The notes: generated by a model from the letters alone, not told the origin. Positions 7,150-15,969 are shown, counted from the first letter of the stretch. The stretch: 20,618 bases of DNA from Chara braunii (GCA_003427395.1 BFEA01000084.1:1-20618); one strand, 5' to 3'. Translations and numbers: made by a program.

Positions 7150-8100
7150 GGTGTCCTCCCTGGAGGCAGATTTATTCTTGACTCTTGAGCCTGAACCAGT
7201 CTGCAGTGATATCCAGACTTAAGGCGTGTTGAATTGTGAGATAAGTGAGGGTCCGGAGTGGGCCTTTTGATTGAAAGGGTGTGACGAGCTGTTTTCTGTA
7301 AGCGCGCGATTTTCTGCACCGCGATGCTTTGGGGGTTGATTGAAAAGGGGCCCGCCCAATTACACGAATGCCCTCGTCTCCTGGGAAAAAAGGCATCCCC
7401 TCGACGGTTGATAGTTGATTGCGCCTTAGCCAGCGCGGAAAATAACTGTTGTCATCGCTTCTTTCCAGCGCGGAAAATAACTGTTGTCATCGCTTCTTTC
7501 CTTGTCTTCTGTGAGAAATGGGGAATTTTGGCGCGGTCATCACGCGGGGGAATTTTCTTTTTTAATCTCTTTGAATTTTCAACTGAAGCCGAGCCCATGC
7601 GGGCTCCCGGGATTTCTTTTCGCAATTAGGATTTAAAGTAGGCTAGGAATTTGGGTGCGTCGTAATTTTGCCTGCAACTGCTCGGTGCTTCTTGCTTGTG
7701 CGCGCTCTGCTGTGTCAGGGTCTGTGCTCTGGCTTCCCCGCGCCTTAATTTTACATGTAACTGAAATTCTCTTCTTGCCGAGCGCGAATGTAACTGTAAT
7801 CTCCTCCTTCTTGATATCTTCGTCCTGCCCCTGCGCGCGCATATTTCCGTCAATCTTATTGGCCTGAACGATGCATGACTGGATCAATGCGTGGAGAGTG
7901 GCTACGTCCCCCACGCCGCGGCCTGCCCATGCAGACGTAGGCACTTCCTTCCTTCTCCTCCTCCTCTCCCACTCAAGCACGATCCTGGGTATTTCGCGCG
8001 GACACTCACGCTATAAATTTGGCAAGCGCAATTAAATCGCTCTCTAGTCAACTTTGGAGTTAGCGTGGTCGAGCGGATCACCTAACAGGCAGGAGTAGAA
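7150..8100. promoter_or_regulatory. GC-richer, promoter-like stretch (weak)
   Basis: No gene can be assigned. Features seen: an E2F-like TTTGGCGC at 7527-7534, a GAGCCC/GGGCTC palindrome at 7591-7606, many CG dinucleotides, a TATAAAT at 8012-8018, and a splice-donor-like GGTGAGT at 8102-8108 about 90 nt after the TATA motif. Together they resemble a plus-strand promoter with a short first exon, but no coding exon follows before the GA repeat, so the call is speculative. A minus-strand open stretch at 7633-7980 lacks an ATG and is not called. Confidence 0.25.
7431..7500 (+). repeat. 35-bp perfect tandem duplication
   Basis: The unit starting cagcgcggaaaataactgtt and ending cgcttctttc occurs at 7431-7465 and 7466-7500 with no mismatch. 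Confidence 0.95.
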
Positions 8101-8280
8101 CGGTGAGTAGAGAGAGTTGGGTGATCCGACGAGCTGGTGCTGGGTGTGCGAGGTTGACCTGTGGCCGCGAAAGACTGTGGCACACGGGCAAACCTAGCTT
8201 GCATGTTCAGACCAAGCCGGGTGACAACTCTATGTCGGTGCAAGGCGATGGACTGCCCGTATCGGGATGGTGGGAAGGGG

Positions 8281-8368
<88 letters not shown>

Positions 8369-8369
8369 N

Positions 8370-8456
<87 letters not shown>
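8281..8456. repeat. (GA)n microsatellite, ~176 bp, containing the only N
   Basis: Nearly uninterrupted GA units, with one GAAAGA variant near 8293 and an N at 8369. The true length is uncertain because a repeat this long often collapses in assembly. Confidence 0.97.
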
Positions 8457-8457
<1 letters not shown>

Positions 8458-8779
8458 GGGATATGTTGGAATGGTGCTTTTCTTCGATTCTTCTGAGTAA
8501 TTTTGATGTGTGGCACAAGTCGTCCTCGTTTTTGGATCGACCACTCTCCGACTTTTCCCTTTTTTTAATGAATTCATGTGTGATTCCCTTCCCCGCCCCT
8601 TCCTCCCTCTCTTTTGAATTGTCAACTTGATTGATTGGTTATCTACACTTGGTCCATGAATGTTCTCTGGCCAGTGAACAGCTGAAAGTTTGATGCATGA
8701 GTGTTTGTCGTTTCTCCATTTGGATGTAATAAGGATGAGCATGCCAGTTGAGTAGATGTTTGTTTCACGCCAAAGTCCG

Positions 8780-9511
8780 TCAGTGACATCTTCGAGACGA
8801 CACGTTGATGTACATAAGCCAGAGACTGTGAACCACTGGCAATCCCCCGTAACGATCGACGAAAGATCCTGTGCACCCACGTGTACGCCCGACTGAAAAA
8901 GGTCGTCGCGTAGACGCGTGTCTGCAGGACCTGCCCCCGATCCGGCCCCTCGCCCTCTTCTCTTCCCACACCCCAGCACCACGGATGAATGCAATATGAA
9001 TATCAAAACACCTTTTCGAATCACTGACCGCGAGTGCGTGAGGGATCGTGAGTTTAGGGAGCATTAGGAGCACGCGTGTTTGTCTGCCCGATCGAGGGCG
9101 GAGCCTTTGGAATATCCATACCCAACGGGAACCAAGCGTATTTGTGAGTGAGATATCGGTTAGACCTCGGAGTGTATTCCCCACCTTTATGAATACCCCA
9201 ACCCATACACGTGTCAGATCGTAGTCGAACCCGACATTGCTAGCATGGAGACCGAATTCCCGCCCTATCACTGTATATTGCCTTTCCACTGCTTCATAGT
9301 TGCCCCTTGGCAGGCTCTCGCCCCCTATTGGCCCCAACCCCCATGCTCTGAATGCCTGCAGGACCATGCCTACCGAGCGTCGGGCTTCATCCGGCGTACC
9401 CGCTCGGAAGCCGAAGGACGGGAGCACAACCTTCATCTGAGACCAGTCGCGTGTAATTCGGAGCTCTGTGATACTCGGCGGTGACGGGTATTGAACCAAC
9501 GAGATAGCCAT
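8780..9511 (-). CDS. Unrecognised open reading frame, 243 codons (hypothetical)
   Basis: The minus strand is open from ATG at 9511-9509 to a stop at 8782-8780. A GTG two codons upstream would also fit, but ATG is preferred in a eukaryote; an in-frame TAG closes the frame just before it. The translation begins MAISLVQYPSPPSITELR, is non-repetitive, and carries PDEARRSVGMVLQAFRAWG and VGVFIKVGNTLRGLTDIS. It is rich in Arg, Gly and Trp. No signal peptide, membrane segment or known motif is obvious. The second half (after about residue 150) becomes Arg/Gly-rich and looks less protein-like, so if a true exon exists it may cover only the first half. No neighbouring exon, TATA or poly(A) signal helps. 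It could be a host exon, a retroelement fragment or chance. Confidence 0.3.
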   Translation of the reverse strand: MAISLVQYPSPPSITELRITRDWSQMKVVLPSFGFRAGTPDEARRSVGMVLQAFRAWGLGPIGGESLPRGNYEAVERQYTVIGREFGLHASNVGFDYDLTRVWVGVFIKVGNTLRGLTDISLTNTLGSRWVWIFQRLRPRSGRQTRVLLMLPKLTIPHALAVSDSKRCFDIHIAFIRGAGVWEEKRARGRIGGRSCRHASTRRPFSVGRTRGCTGSFVDRYGGLPVVHSLWLMYINVSSRRCH

Positions 9512-9850
9512 AGTCACATAGTGTCCCTACGGTACACATAATTCGGATCCGCCTCAGACAACGGGACCAACGAAGGCGATTGTCTCACTCCTCGAAGCCT
9601 AAAACAGAACCCCGTCCCTCGCCTACCCACTTGCATTCATATCCCTGAAACTTGGCATGGAAGATCTCAGTTCCAACCTGGGACTCCATCTCCACTTTCC
9701 TAAAATCCTTGGCACACCCCCTTTCTCGCACTTCCAAGCTATGAAACACCCACGGAGGCGGCTATGCGCGACTGCATGGCGGTCAGTGGGGAGGGGGGGC
9801 GGGGGTTTGGGAAGTGAAATGGGGTTGCGCAACCCTAGCCCCACCCCCTC

Positions 9851-9876
9851 AAAAAAAAAAATAATAATAATAATTT
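9851..9876. repeat. A run plus (AAT)n
   Basis: An A run followed by five AAT units after a C/G-rich segment. Confidence 0.9.
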
Positions 9877-9961
9877 TCAGGGAGTGGGTTTTAGTTGTGA
9901 GTGAAGATAAGGAAAATTAAATATTAAAAAAAAATGCACGTTGTTTTTTTCTTTTCCCGTG

Positions 9962-9989
9962 GATTGATTGATTGATTGATTGATTGATC
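9962..9989. repeat. (GATT)n microsatellite
   Basis: Seven GATT units, immediately followed by a G/C hairpin-forming stretch. Confidence 0.95.
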
Positions 9990-10013
9990 GGTGGGGGAGC
10001 GGTCGCCCCCCCC

Positions 10014-10060
10014 CCACATGTAACATGTGGAATAAGACAGGCGCCCAAGCGCCCTGTCTT
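10014..10060. repeat. Two adjacent hairpins
   Basis: CCACATGT (10014-10021) mirrors ACATGTGG (10023-10030). Immediately after, AAGACAGGCGC (10034-10044) pairs with GCGCCCTGTCTT (10049-10060) over 11 bp with one bulged base. A looser pair TTGACCA/TGGTCAA lies at 10109-10115 and 10135-10141. Confidence 0.8.
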
Positions 10061-11090
10061 CGATACGGTCAGCGTCAGCCCGACAACGTCAAAATCCCAC
10101 CTTAGGGTTTGACCACAGTGGCAAACAATGCCCCTGGTCAATCCGACAAGAGCCTATCCTATTCTTCACCATCGACCTACCCCTACCGCCTATCCCATGT
10201 CTCCTTCAAGGTCCTTCCTCACAAACTTTACTCGTAGCCCCACCTTGCCTTGAGAATTCCTTGTTGCGCATCGTTTTCATGAGATGTCACCCGACAGTCC
10301 CGATGAGATACTGCCAGCCAGTGTGGGTTTGTCAAGTGGAGACAGAGCCAATATCATGACGTGAGCTGTCCTAGACAGGCTTAACTTTCCGTGACTTGTG
10401 CGGACAGTTCACTCGTGGTTGAATAGTGAATGCCTTCGTTACCCTCTTCGATTTTCTTCTCTTCTTCTTGTACCTTTTTTTCAGCTTTTTAGTTGTCGCC
10501 TCCTCGGATGGCGGGAGATCGAAGTAGGCAACGGAATGCTACTTTGCTCTCCGTCCTCCTCAGGGTCCCTGAGAGAAGATCGCCTCCCGTAATAATATAC
10601 TAATGTGTAGACTGCTGCACTTAATAGTTCTTTGTCAGAGTACCTTTGTTGCTCTGCTCAATCAGAGGTGAAGCCATTGAAGTAGTGATCTATGTCCAGA
10701 ATCCTATCACCCATCTCCAATTCCGTGGTAATCTAGAGAAGTGAGATACGACAGCCTTGTCTCGATTACGCTCTTCCTGTAGCCAAATCAGAAAATGTCT
10801 GCGAGCGTTTATGGAATAGTGTAGCATTCTCTCTCTCTCTCTCTGCTGCACAGGTAGGAAGAACAATAAATGAATAAACAAAGCTCACTACTCCTGCATA
10901 ATCACGACAGTTCTCGCATTGTCTGCTGTAGTGAATCTTGGACTCCTATGCTGCCCTCTCCGCTCTCCCTTTTTATGTCTGTTTAAACTCATATGCTGTT
11001 GTGAGGAGGCCCCAACAACAAAGGGATCTTCATACGTAGCCTTCACCCCACTTTGCGTAGAAGAACTCCATTTCTTATTGTGGCCCTTAA

Positions 11091-12061
11091 CGGGGGGGCT
11101 GGACCCTCGGGGACCCCCCTGCCGATCCGATCATACCCAACGAGGACATAACACGCATTCGCACCCTGCTCGATTCATGCTATGATGACGAGCTCTTCCC
11201 TGAAACCACATTCTCGCATGGGGAAATCGAAATCTCAGAGGGGATAGGCTACTTGAATTTGAGTGAAGAAATAGACGCAGCGACTGTAGCCAGGCTCAAA
11301 GACAGAACGGTGATCGTAATTTTCGATGCCAGGTCAGCTAACCTAACAGTAGCTTAAACAGAACAGTTCATCAGAATCTACGAAGACGCCTGGGTACAGG
11401 ACCTCTCCATCAACCCCTCACAAAAGCGAGGGCGGACCCACGGGGAAGGACCGAATGTCCTATCCTATGTGGCTTGCACAACAAGAATAGCCCAATGGAT
11501 GATAGTTAAAGGACAAGACTTCATCCCTTCGAGGCAGGGTCCCATCAAGGTCATATTTCGGCCATGGATGACTTAGCAAGAACTCAACCAGTTGAGGGAC
11601 TCAGAAGCCGCTGCCAGATTTCGTATCATTGCTCTGAGGGTCCCGTTGGGAGCCATGTTCTCCCTTGGCAAGGTTGTAGAGCAACTGATGGGCCCCATCA
11701 TTAGAATGCACCCACCAGATAGAACAACAAACGAGCCCCGCTTGGGCAATGTTAAGATTGAATGCGACCCAGGGGTGAGGGAAACCTTCATGGAATGGGT
11801 GGTCCTGCGGAGACCGTCAGGACAGGAGATGCAAGTTCAGTTCACAAATCAGAACACTCCGTTTTGTCAAAAGTGTTTGTGGTGGTACCATGACGAATTT
11901 GACCCAGAGTGCCCACGATTTAACGAACCAATGCGGCAATGCCACAAGGAAGAAGAGGTAGGGGCAGAGGACGTGGCTGTACCCAAGGAAGAGAGCAAGA
12001 AAGACAGCGAACGCAAGAAAGAGCACGTGGGGTTGGCTAGTCCACACGTCACCCTCATCCA
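11091..12061 (+). pseudogene. LINE-B ORF1, N-terminal part: DUF4283-like domain and zinc knuckle
   Basis: ORF1 proteins of plant L1 elements bind element RNA and form the ribonucleoprotein. The frame runs from just after a stop at 11088-11090. It passes DPIIPNEDITRIRTLLDSC, RTVIVIFDAR, then FRPWMT and LRVPLGAMFSLGKVVEQLMG, which has the feel of the DUF4283 domain of plant LINE ORF1. It then reaches a knuckle-like motif with Cys at 11865 and 11874, His at 11889 and Cys at 11910 (C-x2-C-x4-H-x6-C; the usual retroviral spacing is x4 at the end). A Glu/Lys-rich stretch follows. Stops TAA at 11355-11357 and TAG at 11574-11576 interrupt it, both explained by C to T change of a Gln codon. A frameshift at about 12040-12062 moves the reading to the next segment. 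Confidence 0.72.
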
Positions 12062-12868
12062 GTGCCACCCCCTCCCCCACCCGCTGCACCGTCTCATCCA
12101 CATCTTCCACAGCCCAACCTCCATCAACCCTCGCCCTCCTACACCCCCGCCATACAAAACACCCGGGTCACACACGCTTCAGTCGCAACCTCTTCTCACG
12201 CCATTGTGCCATACGCAATGTTGGAATCACGCCCACCGCCCATCCAACTGGGACATCCCTCACCGACAAACCACCCCTGGAGTCAGCAACAACGTCCCCC
12301 CCCTCACACTCGTTCCGCACCCACTCCACAGACACATGCCAGTACACATTCCTCCGACTTTCTCAGATCCCCCCCACTGGTCACCCTCCCAGGTCCGCCA
12401 CCTCCCCCTCCCCTTCAACTTGCAGGTCCAATACATCCAGTCCAGAGGGAAACACACGGCCCTCGCATCCTCAGTCAACCACTAACTGGTCACACAGTCC
12501 AGCACCCGCTTCCTCCCAACTCCGCAGTAGGATTGGAGAACTCATGGCACAGTGGCCCACAGAGTTTGATCCAATCCTTACCAGCATCGTCAATCTATCA
12601 GGACACAGCCCAGGTCACGACCGAACAACAAATGTCGCCTCCCAACAACACCGCCCTCACTACGGCCACAGCTAGCCATCAGGTTAGTCAGTCTACAATA
12701 CACGCAGGCCACCCATTCACGCACCAGGCAGTACCTGCACAACCTTTTAGGACCTACTTTAACGCAGCCTACGACCCGCAGGATCACACAGCAGACAATC
12801 AGGGCTTCAGCCTCCTGCAACAGCGGCCTTACAGGCCCTTACTCACAAACGGAGGATGGACATGTTGA
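12062..12868 (+). pseudogene. LINE-B ORF1, central proline-rich linker (frameshifted)
   Basis: An open stretch in another frame continues ORF1: it is Pro/His/Ser/Gln-rich, with runs such as PPPPPPAAPSHPHLPQP and PGPPPPPPLQL, then QQMSPPNNTALTT and a C-terminal QGFSLLQQRPYRPLL. Low-complexity linkers of this kind are common between the knuckle and the ORF1 end in plant LINEs. There is no ATG of its own at the left end, so it is part of the upstream frame displaced by an indel near 12050. A TGA at 12866-12868 ends it, next to a short tandem repeat that shifts the frame again. Confidence 0.6.
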
Positions 12869-12967
12869 GCCGACAGTGGGTGGACACGCTGAGTCTAGTA
12901 GGCAGACCACAACAGACGCCACAATGAGAGATACCAGGCCACGCTGGACATGTTGAGCCGACAGTGG
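12857..12967 (+). repeat. 24-bp repeat motif in ORF1, about 3 dispersed/tandem copies
   Basis: The motif tggacatgttgagccgacag followed by tgg occurs at 12857-12879 and exactly again at 12945-12967. A diverged copy (tggacacgctgag) starts at 12881, 24 bp after the first. In one frame the first two encode GHVEPTVG and GHAESSRQ. Three stops (12890, 12896, 12899) sit between copies in the flanking ORF1 frame, so the repeat is tied to a local double frameshift. Confidence 0.8.
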
Positions 12968-13777
12968 ATGAAGCAGAGGCGGATTAATGAAGTTGGAGAC
13001 GGGCTGATCACGCAAGAGGAAGACAAAGGGGAGGTTGACTTCTTCTACATCCCCACAACATCAGGGGCAACCCATCAGGCGCATCTTGCAGACACAGCGG
13101 CCCAATCAACGGCAACAGCTCCTGCTCCTCTGTCAATGACTCAGCTCTCCAATGGCGGACCGACTGTTGGAACAGTCAGCCACCAACTCACGTTGCTGTG
13201 CTGTATGTTAACGCCTCAAGGCAGCAAATTTATGGCCAAAAGAATGGAACAAGGACGACTGGTTATTCCAACAATGGCGGTTAATGCTTCTCCTACTACA
13301 AAAGACGCCGTAAAGTCCGCAGCGGCTACCTTCATTGCAGATCGTTTTCCGTTCCGTTTGGTGCTAGGGGTGCGCATCGGGCGAAAAACTTTAGCAGCCG
13401 CGCTAGGGGGCACCTGGCATTTTTCGATAGGTTTGTTGAATGCAAAGATCACCTTGGACATAGCAGCATTCCTAGCCACGCAGGGGGTAGTCTGGTTACC
13501 TTTGTCCTGGCTCACGAACACGGCAACAGAGGAACTTCAAGACATTCTCCTTACCACTGATGTTAATGTCAAAATAGTCGCAGACTTTTGCTGCTCCTTG
13601 GCCACAGACAAGCATCTCAACTCACCAGCCTTCTGCAACCTACTCTTGGCACCATGGGGCGGTACTGCAGAAGCGAAATCAGTGAGGAGGCAGAAAACGT
13701 TAGTCAGACAGCAAGGCGAAGGGACATTGCGGATCCAAGAATCAGCCGCTCCAGCTATGCCAGATGCCCACCCTTAA
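12902..13777 (+). pseudogene. LINE-B ORF1, C-terminal part (open, unrecognised domain)
   Basis: The frame is open for 291 codons to TAA at 13775-13777. It encodes DMLSRQWMKQRR, an Ala/Thr/Ser-rich linker, then a compact-looking region with GSKFMAKRMEQGRLVIPTM, TWHFSIGLLNAKITLDIAAF, QGVVWLPLSWL and EELQDILLTTDVNVKIVADF, ending QESAAPAMPDAHP. I do not recognise this C-terminal domain in plant L1 ORF1. Because it stays open while the rest of ORF1 is broken, and recurs in the 688-bp duplicate (14217 on, where a TAA follows GTAEAK), it is coding sequence of this LINE family. The last 14 nt overlap the ORF2 ATG at 13764. Confidence 0.6.
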
Positions 13778-14216
13778 AATAGCCACATGGAGCGTACGTG
13801 GTCTTGGGGACTCGACCCCCAAGCACAAGAAAGCCAGGCTCAAAACCTGGTTGCATGAACACAAGATCTGAATCTGCTTTCTGCAGGAAACCAAGCTGGA
13901 TAAGGCGAAGCTACAACAAACTGCAACCTGGTGGAACGGCCCTCAGATATGGGCACCGACAGACGGTACACAAGGTGGCAGTGCCATTCTAATCCATAGG
14001 AATCTTGAGGCTGAAATCCTGGATCAAGACGTGGACATTTGGGGTCATTGGGCCTGGGTCAGGATTCGGCTGGGAGCAGAGGACTGGGTCCTTATGACTG
14101 TCTATGTACCGTCTGAACCAGCGGAGCGAAGATCCTTTTTGGAAGAACTCCCAACAATCATACCACAGGCACAGAACTTCGTCCTCACGGGGGACTTCAA
14201 TGTAGTTCTTGCCCCA
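13529..14216 (+). repeat. 688-bp tandem duplication, copy 1 (partner 14217-14904)
   Basis: Sequence from 13529 recurs from 14217 at a constant offset of 688 with no indel. I count about 23 substitutions by eye, of which about 17 are transitions. Copy 1 holds the ORF1 C-terminus and the first ~150 codons of ORF2. Its last bases ttgcccca abut the gagg that starts copy 2. Confidence 0.96.
13764..14216 (+). pseudogene. LINE-B ORF2 start, duplicate copy 1: broken APE endonuclease fragment
   Basis: ATG at 13764 starts MPTLKIATWSVRGLG, the first motif of the APE-type endonuclease that nicks the target DNA. The metal-binding Asn of WNVRG is Ser here. HKI is followed by TGA where copy 2 has Arg (CGA), and GDFNG has become GDFNV. 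The fragment is cut at 14216 by the start of the second duplicate, so the RT can never be read from this ATG. It is a redundant, decayed leftover of the internal duplication. Confidence 0.85.
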
Positions 14217-14904
14217 GAGGAACTTCAAGACATTCTCCTTACCACTGATGTTAATGTCAAAATAGTCGCAGACTTCTGCTGCTCCTTGGCCACAGACAAG
14301 CATCTCAACTCACCAGCCTTCCGCAACCTACTCTTGGCACCATGGGGCGGTACTGCAGAGGCGAAATAAGTGAGGAGGCAGAAGACGTCAGTCAAACAGC
14401 CAGGCGAAGGGACATTGCGGATCCAAGAATCAGCCGCTCCAGCTATGCTAGATGCCCACCCTTAAAATAGCCACATGGAACGTACGTGGTCTTGGGGACT
14501 CGACCCCCAAGCACAAGAAAGCCAGGCTTAAAACCTGGCTGCATGAACACAAGATCCGAATCTGCTTTCTGCAGGAAACCAAGCTGGATGAGGCGAAGCT
14601 ACAACAAATTGCAGCCTGGTGGAACGGCCCTCAGATATGGGCACCGGCAGACGGTACACAAGGCGGCAGTGCCATTCTAATCCATTGGAATCTTGAGGCT
14701 GAAATCCTGGATCAAGACGAGGACATTTGGGGTCATTGGGCCTGGGTCAGGATTCGGCTGGGAGCAGAGGACTGGGTCCTTATGACAGTCTATGTACCGT
14801 CTGAACCAGCGGAGCGAAGATCCTTTTTGGAAGAACTCCCAACAATCATACCACAGGCACAGAACTTCGTCCTCGCGGGGGACTTCAATGGAGTTCTTGC
14901 CCCA
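14217..14904 (+). repeat. 688-bp tandem duplication, copy 2 (partner 13529-14216)
   Basis: It starts gaggaacttcaagac and ends ttgcccca, after which unique ORF2 sequence (agcctagactcg) continues. Only a CA dinucleotide is shared at the junction, so the duplication did not need long flanking homology. Confidence 0.96.
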
Positions 14905-15402
14905 AGCCTAGACTCGCCGGAGGTGACCCCAAGGAAGGTTGATGCAGTGAGACTCTCCAATCTGATGGAGCAATAACAGTTGGTAGATACCTTTTGAACA
15001 ACTCATCCTTTGGAGGCAGGCTACACTTGTTTTTTTTCACAGCAAACTGGTGATCGCCTGCCACCAAAGAGAAGATTGGATCGGCTATTGGCCAAAGGTG
15101 CAGCGTGGGAGACTCTAACTACAATCGACTGCTATATTGATTATCTCTCATACCACAGACTGGTGGTGGCTACCTTCGAGTTAGCAGACGATTTGATCAG
15201 GGGACCAGGGACCTTTCGTTTGAACTCAGAACTCCTCAACAGTCCGAAGGTGCTACAATGGGTGGAGAATCACTGGAGGGACTTGCAACGCACAAAGGAA
15301 TGGTTCACAACGGAAGAAGAGTGGACGCAGTTGGGGTTCCGGGCGGTGACAAGAGCCTTGGATGTTTTCTCAAGAATACAAGCAAGAGCGAGGAGACAGT
15401 AG
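14452..15402 (+). pseudogene. LINE-B ORF2, APE-type endonuclease domain (copy 2 start)
   Basis: ATG at 14452 opens 174 clean codons. Endonuclease motifs visible: ATWNVRGLG (Asn10), CFLQETKLD (Glu42), VYVPS (113-117) and GDFNGVL (Asp144, Asn146). These are the residues that bind metal and cut the target strand before reverse transcription. TAA at 14974-14976 and TGA at 14995-14997 interrupt an otherwise continuous frame that goes on with HPLEAGYTCFF and RRRLDRLLA-like sequence. The last motif, normally Ser-Asp-His, reads SYH (15148-15156), so a catalytic Asp appears lost. The frame ends at TAG 15400-15402. The start overlaps the ORF1-type stop by 14 nt, as in copy 1. Confidence 0.85.
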
Positions 15403-15948
15403 GAGCAGAAATGCAGATGGATAGTCGAAGAGGCAGAGGCAGAGCTCGCATTAAACCCACTGGCCGAGTTGTACTGCCAGCGGAGAAGAAATCGGGCATT
15501 ACAACAGTTAGAGGAGTTGTAGATCCAAAAGCAAATCCTCTGGGCCAAGCGAGCACAAGAGAGAGGAATGCTGACGGGCGATCGCATGACCAAGGAAACT
15601 TTCCAACGTCTCTGTCCACCACGCTCGCACACATTGATGAGGGAGTTGCAACATCCATTCCACTCAGAAGCTGCAGCAGCCAAAGACTCCAAGGCTATAG
15701 GTGAGTATGCACTCACCTACTTCAATGATATACTCACATCTCGCCGCCAACCGGACCAGACACTACAAGATCTCAAGGAGGAACATAATCTGTGGCAGCA
15801 CACCCTAGCAGACCTCTCGCAAGAAACAAGAGTCAGACTTGACCAGCCAATCACGCTTGAAGAGCTATGGGAGGCAGTTAAGAACATGGCACGGGGCAAG
15901 AGCTCCGGCTCGGACGGGTTACCTGTGGAGTTTTACGCAGCAGTCTGA
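15403..15948 (+). pseudogene. LINE-B ORF2, linker between endonuclease and RT
   Basis: It continues the endonuclease frame: charged helical sequence (KCRWIVEEAEAELALNPLAE), a TAG at 15520-15522, then TYFNDILTSRRQPD and GKSSGSDGLPVEFY, the conserved block just before the RT fingers. TGA at 15946-15948 (probably a former Trp codon) and a frameshift within the next 25 nt separate it from the RT. A second plus-strand frame overlapping 15258-15704 is a shadow. Confidence 0.8.
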
Positions 15949-15969
15949 CCCCACGTACTGGCACGTAGG

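Larger units (their letters stand above)
9520..10960. other. Non-coding stretch without assignable gene
   Basis: Only short frames with no recognisable product. It contains hairpins and simple repeats listed separately, a 14-bp palindrome GGGTTGCGCAACCC at 9822-9835, a pyrimidine tract ending TTTTTTTTCAG near 10475-10485, and a short CT repeat at 10828-10843. Nothing else seen. Confidence 0.6.

Noticed and set aside
7633-8008. Minus-strand open stretch of about 125 codons
   Set aside because: No ATG at a plausible start, no known motif, and CG-rich DNA favours chance open frames.
8060-8160. tRNA or tRNA-derived SINE head
   Set aside because: tagcgtggtcgagcgg resembles a Pol III A box, but no cloverleaf folds and no good B box lies at a normal distance.
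8103-8630. Long frames encoding Arg-Glu or Ser-Leu repeats
   Set aside because: They only reflect the GA repeat, open in every frame; they also cross the N.
10960-11090. Extension of LINE-B ORF1 upstream
   Set aside because: Stops at 11058 and 11088 close the ORF1 frame, and other frames show no family motif; it may be the 5'UTR, but the border cannot be set.
15270-15716. Minus-strand frame opposite ORF2
   Set aside because: It is the antisense shadow of the LINE-B linker, which has clear sense-strand homology.
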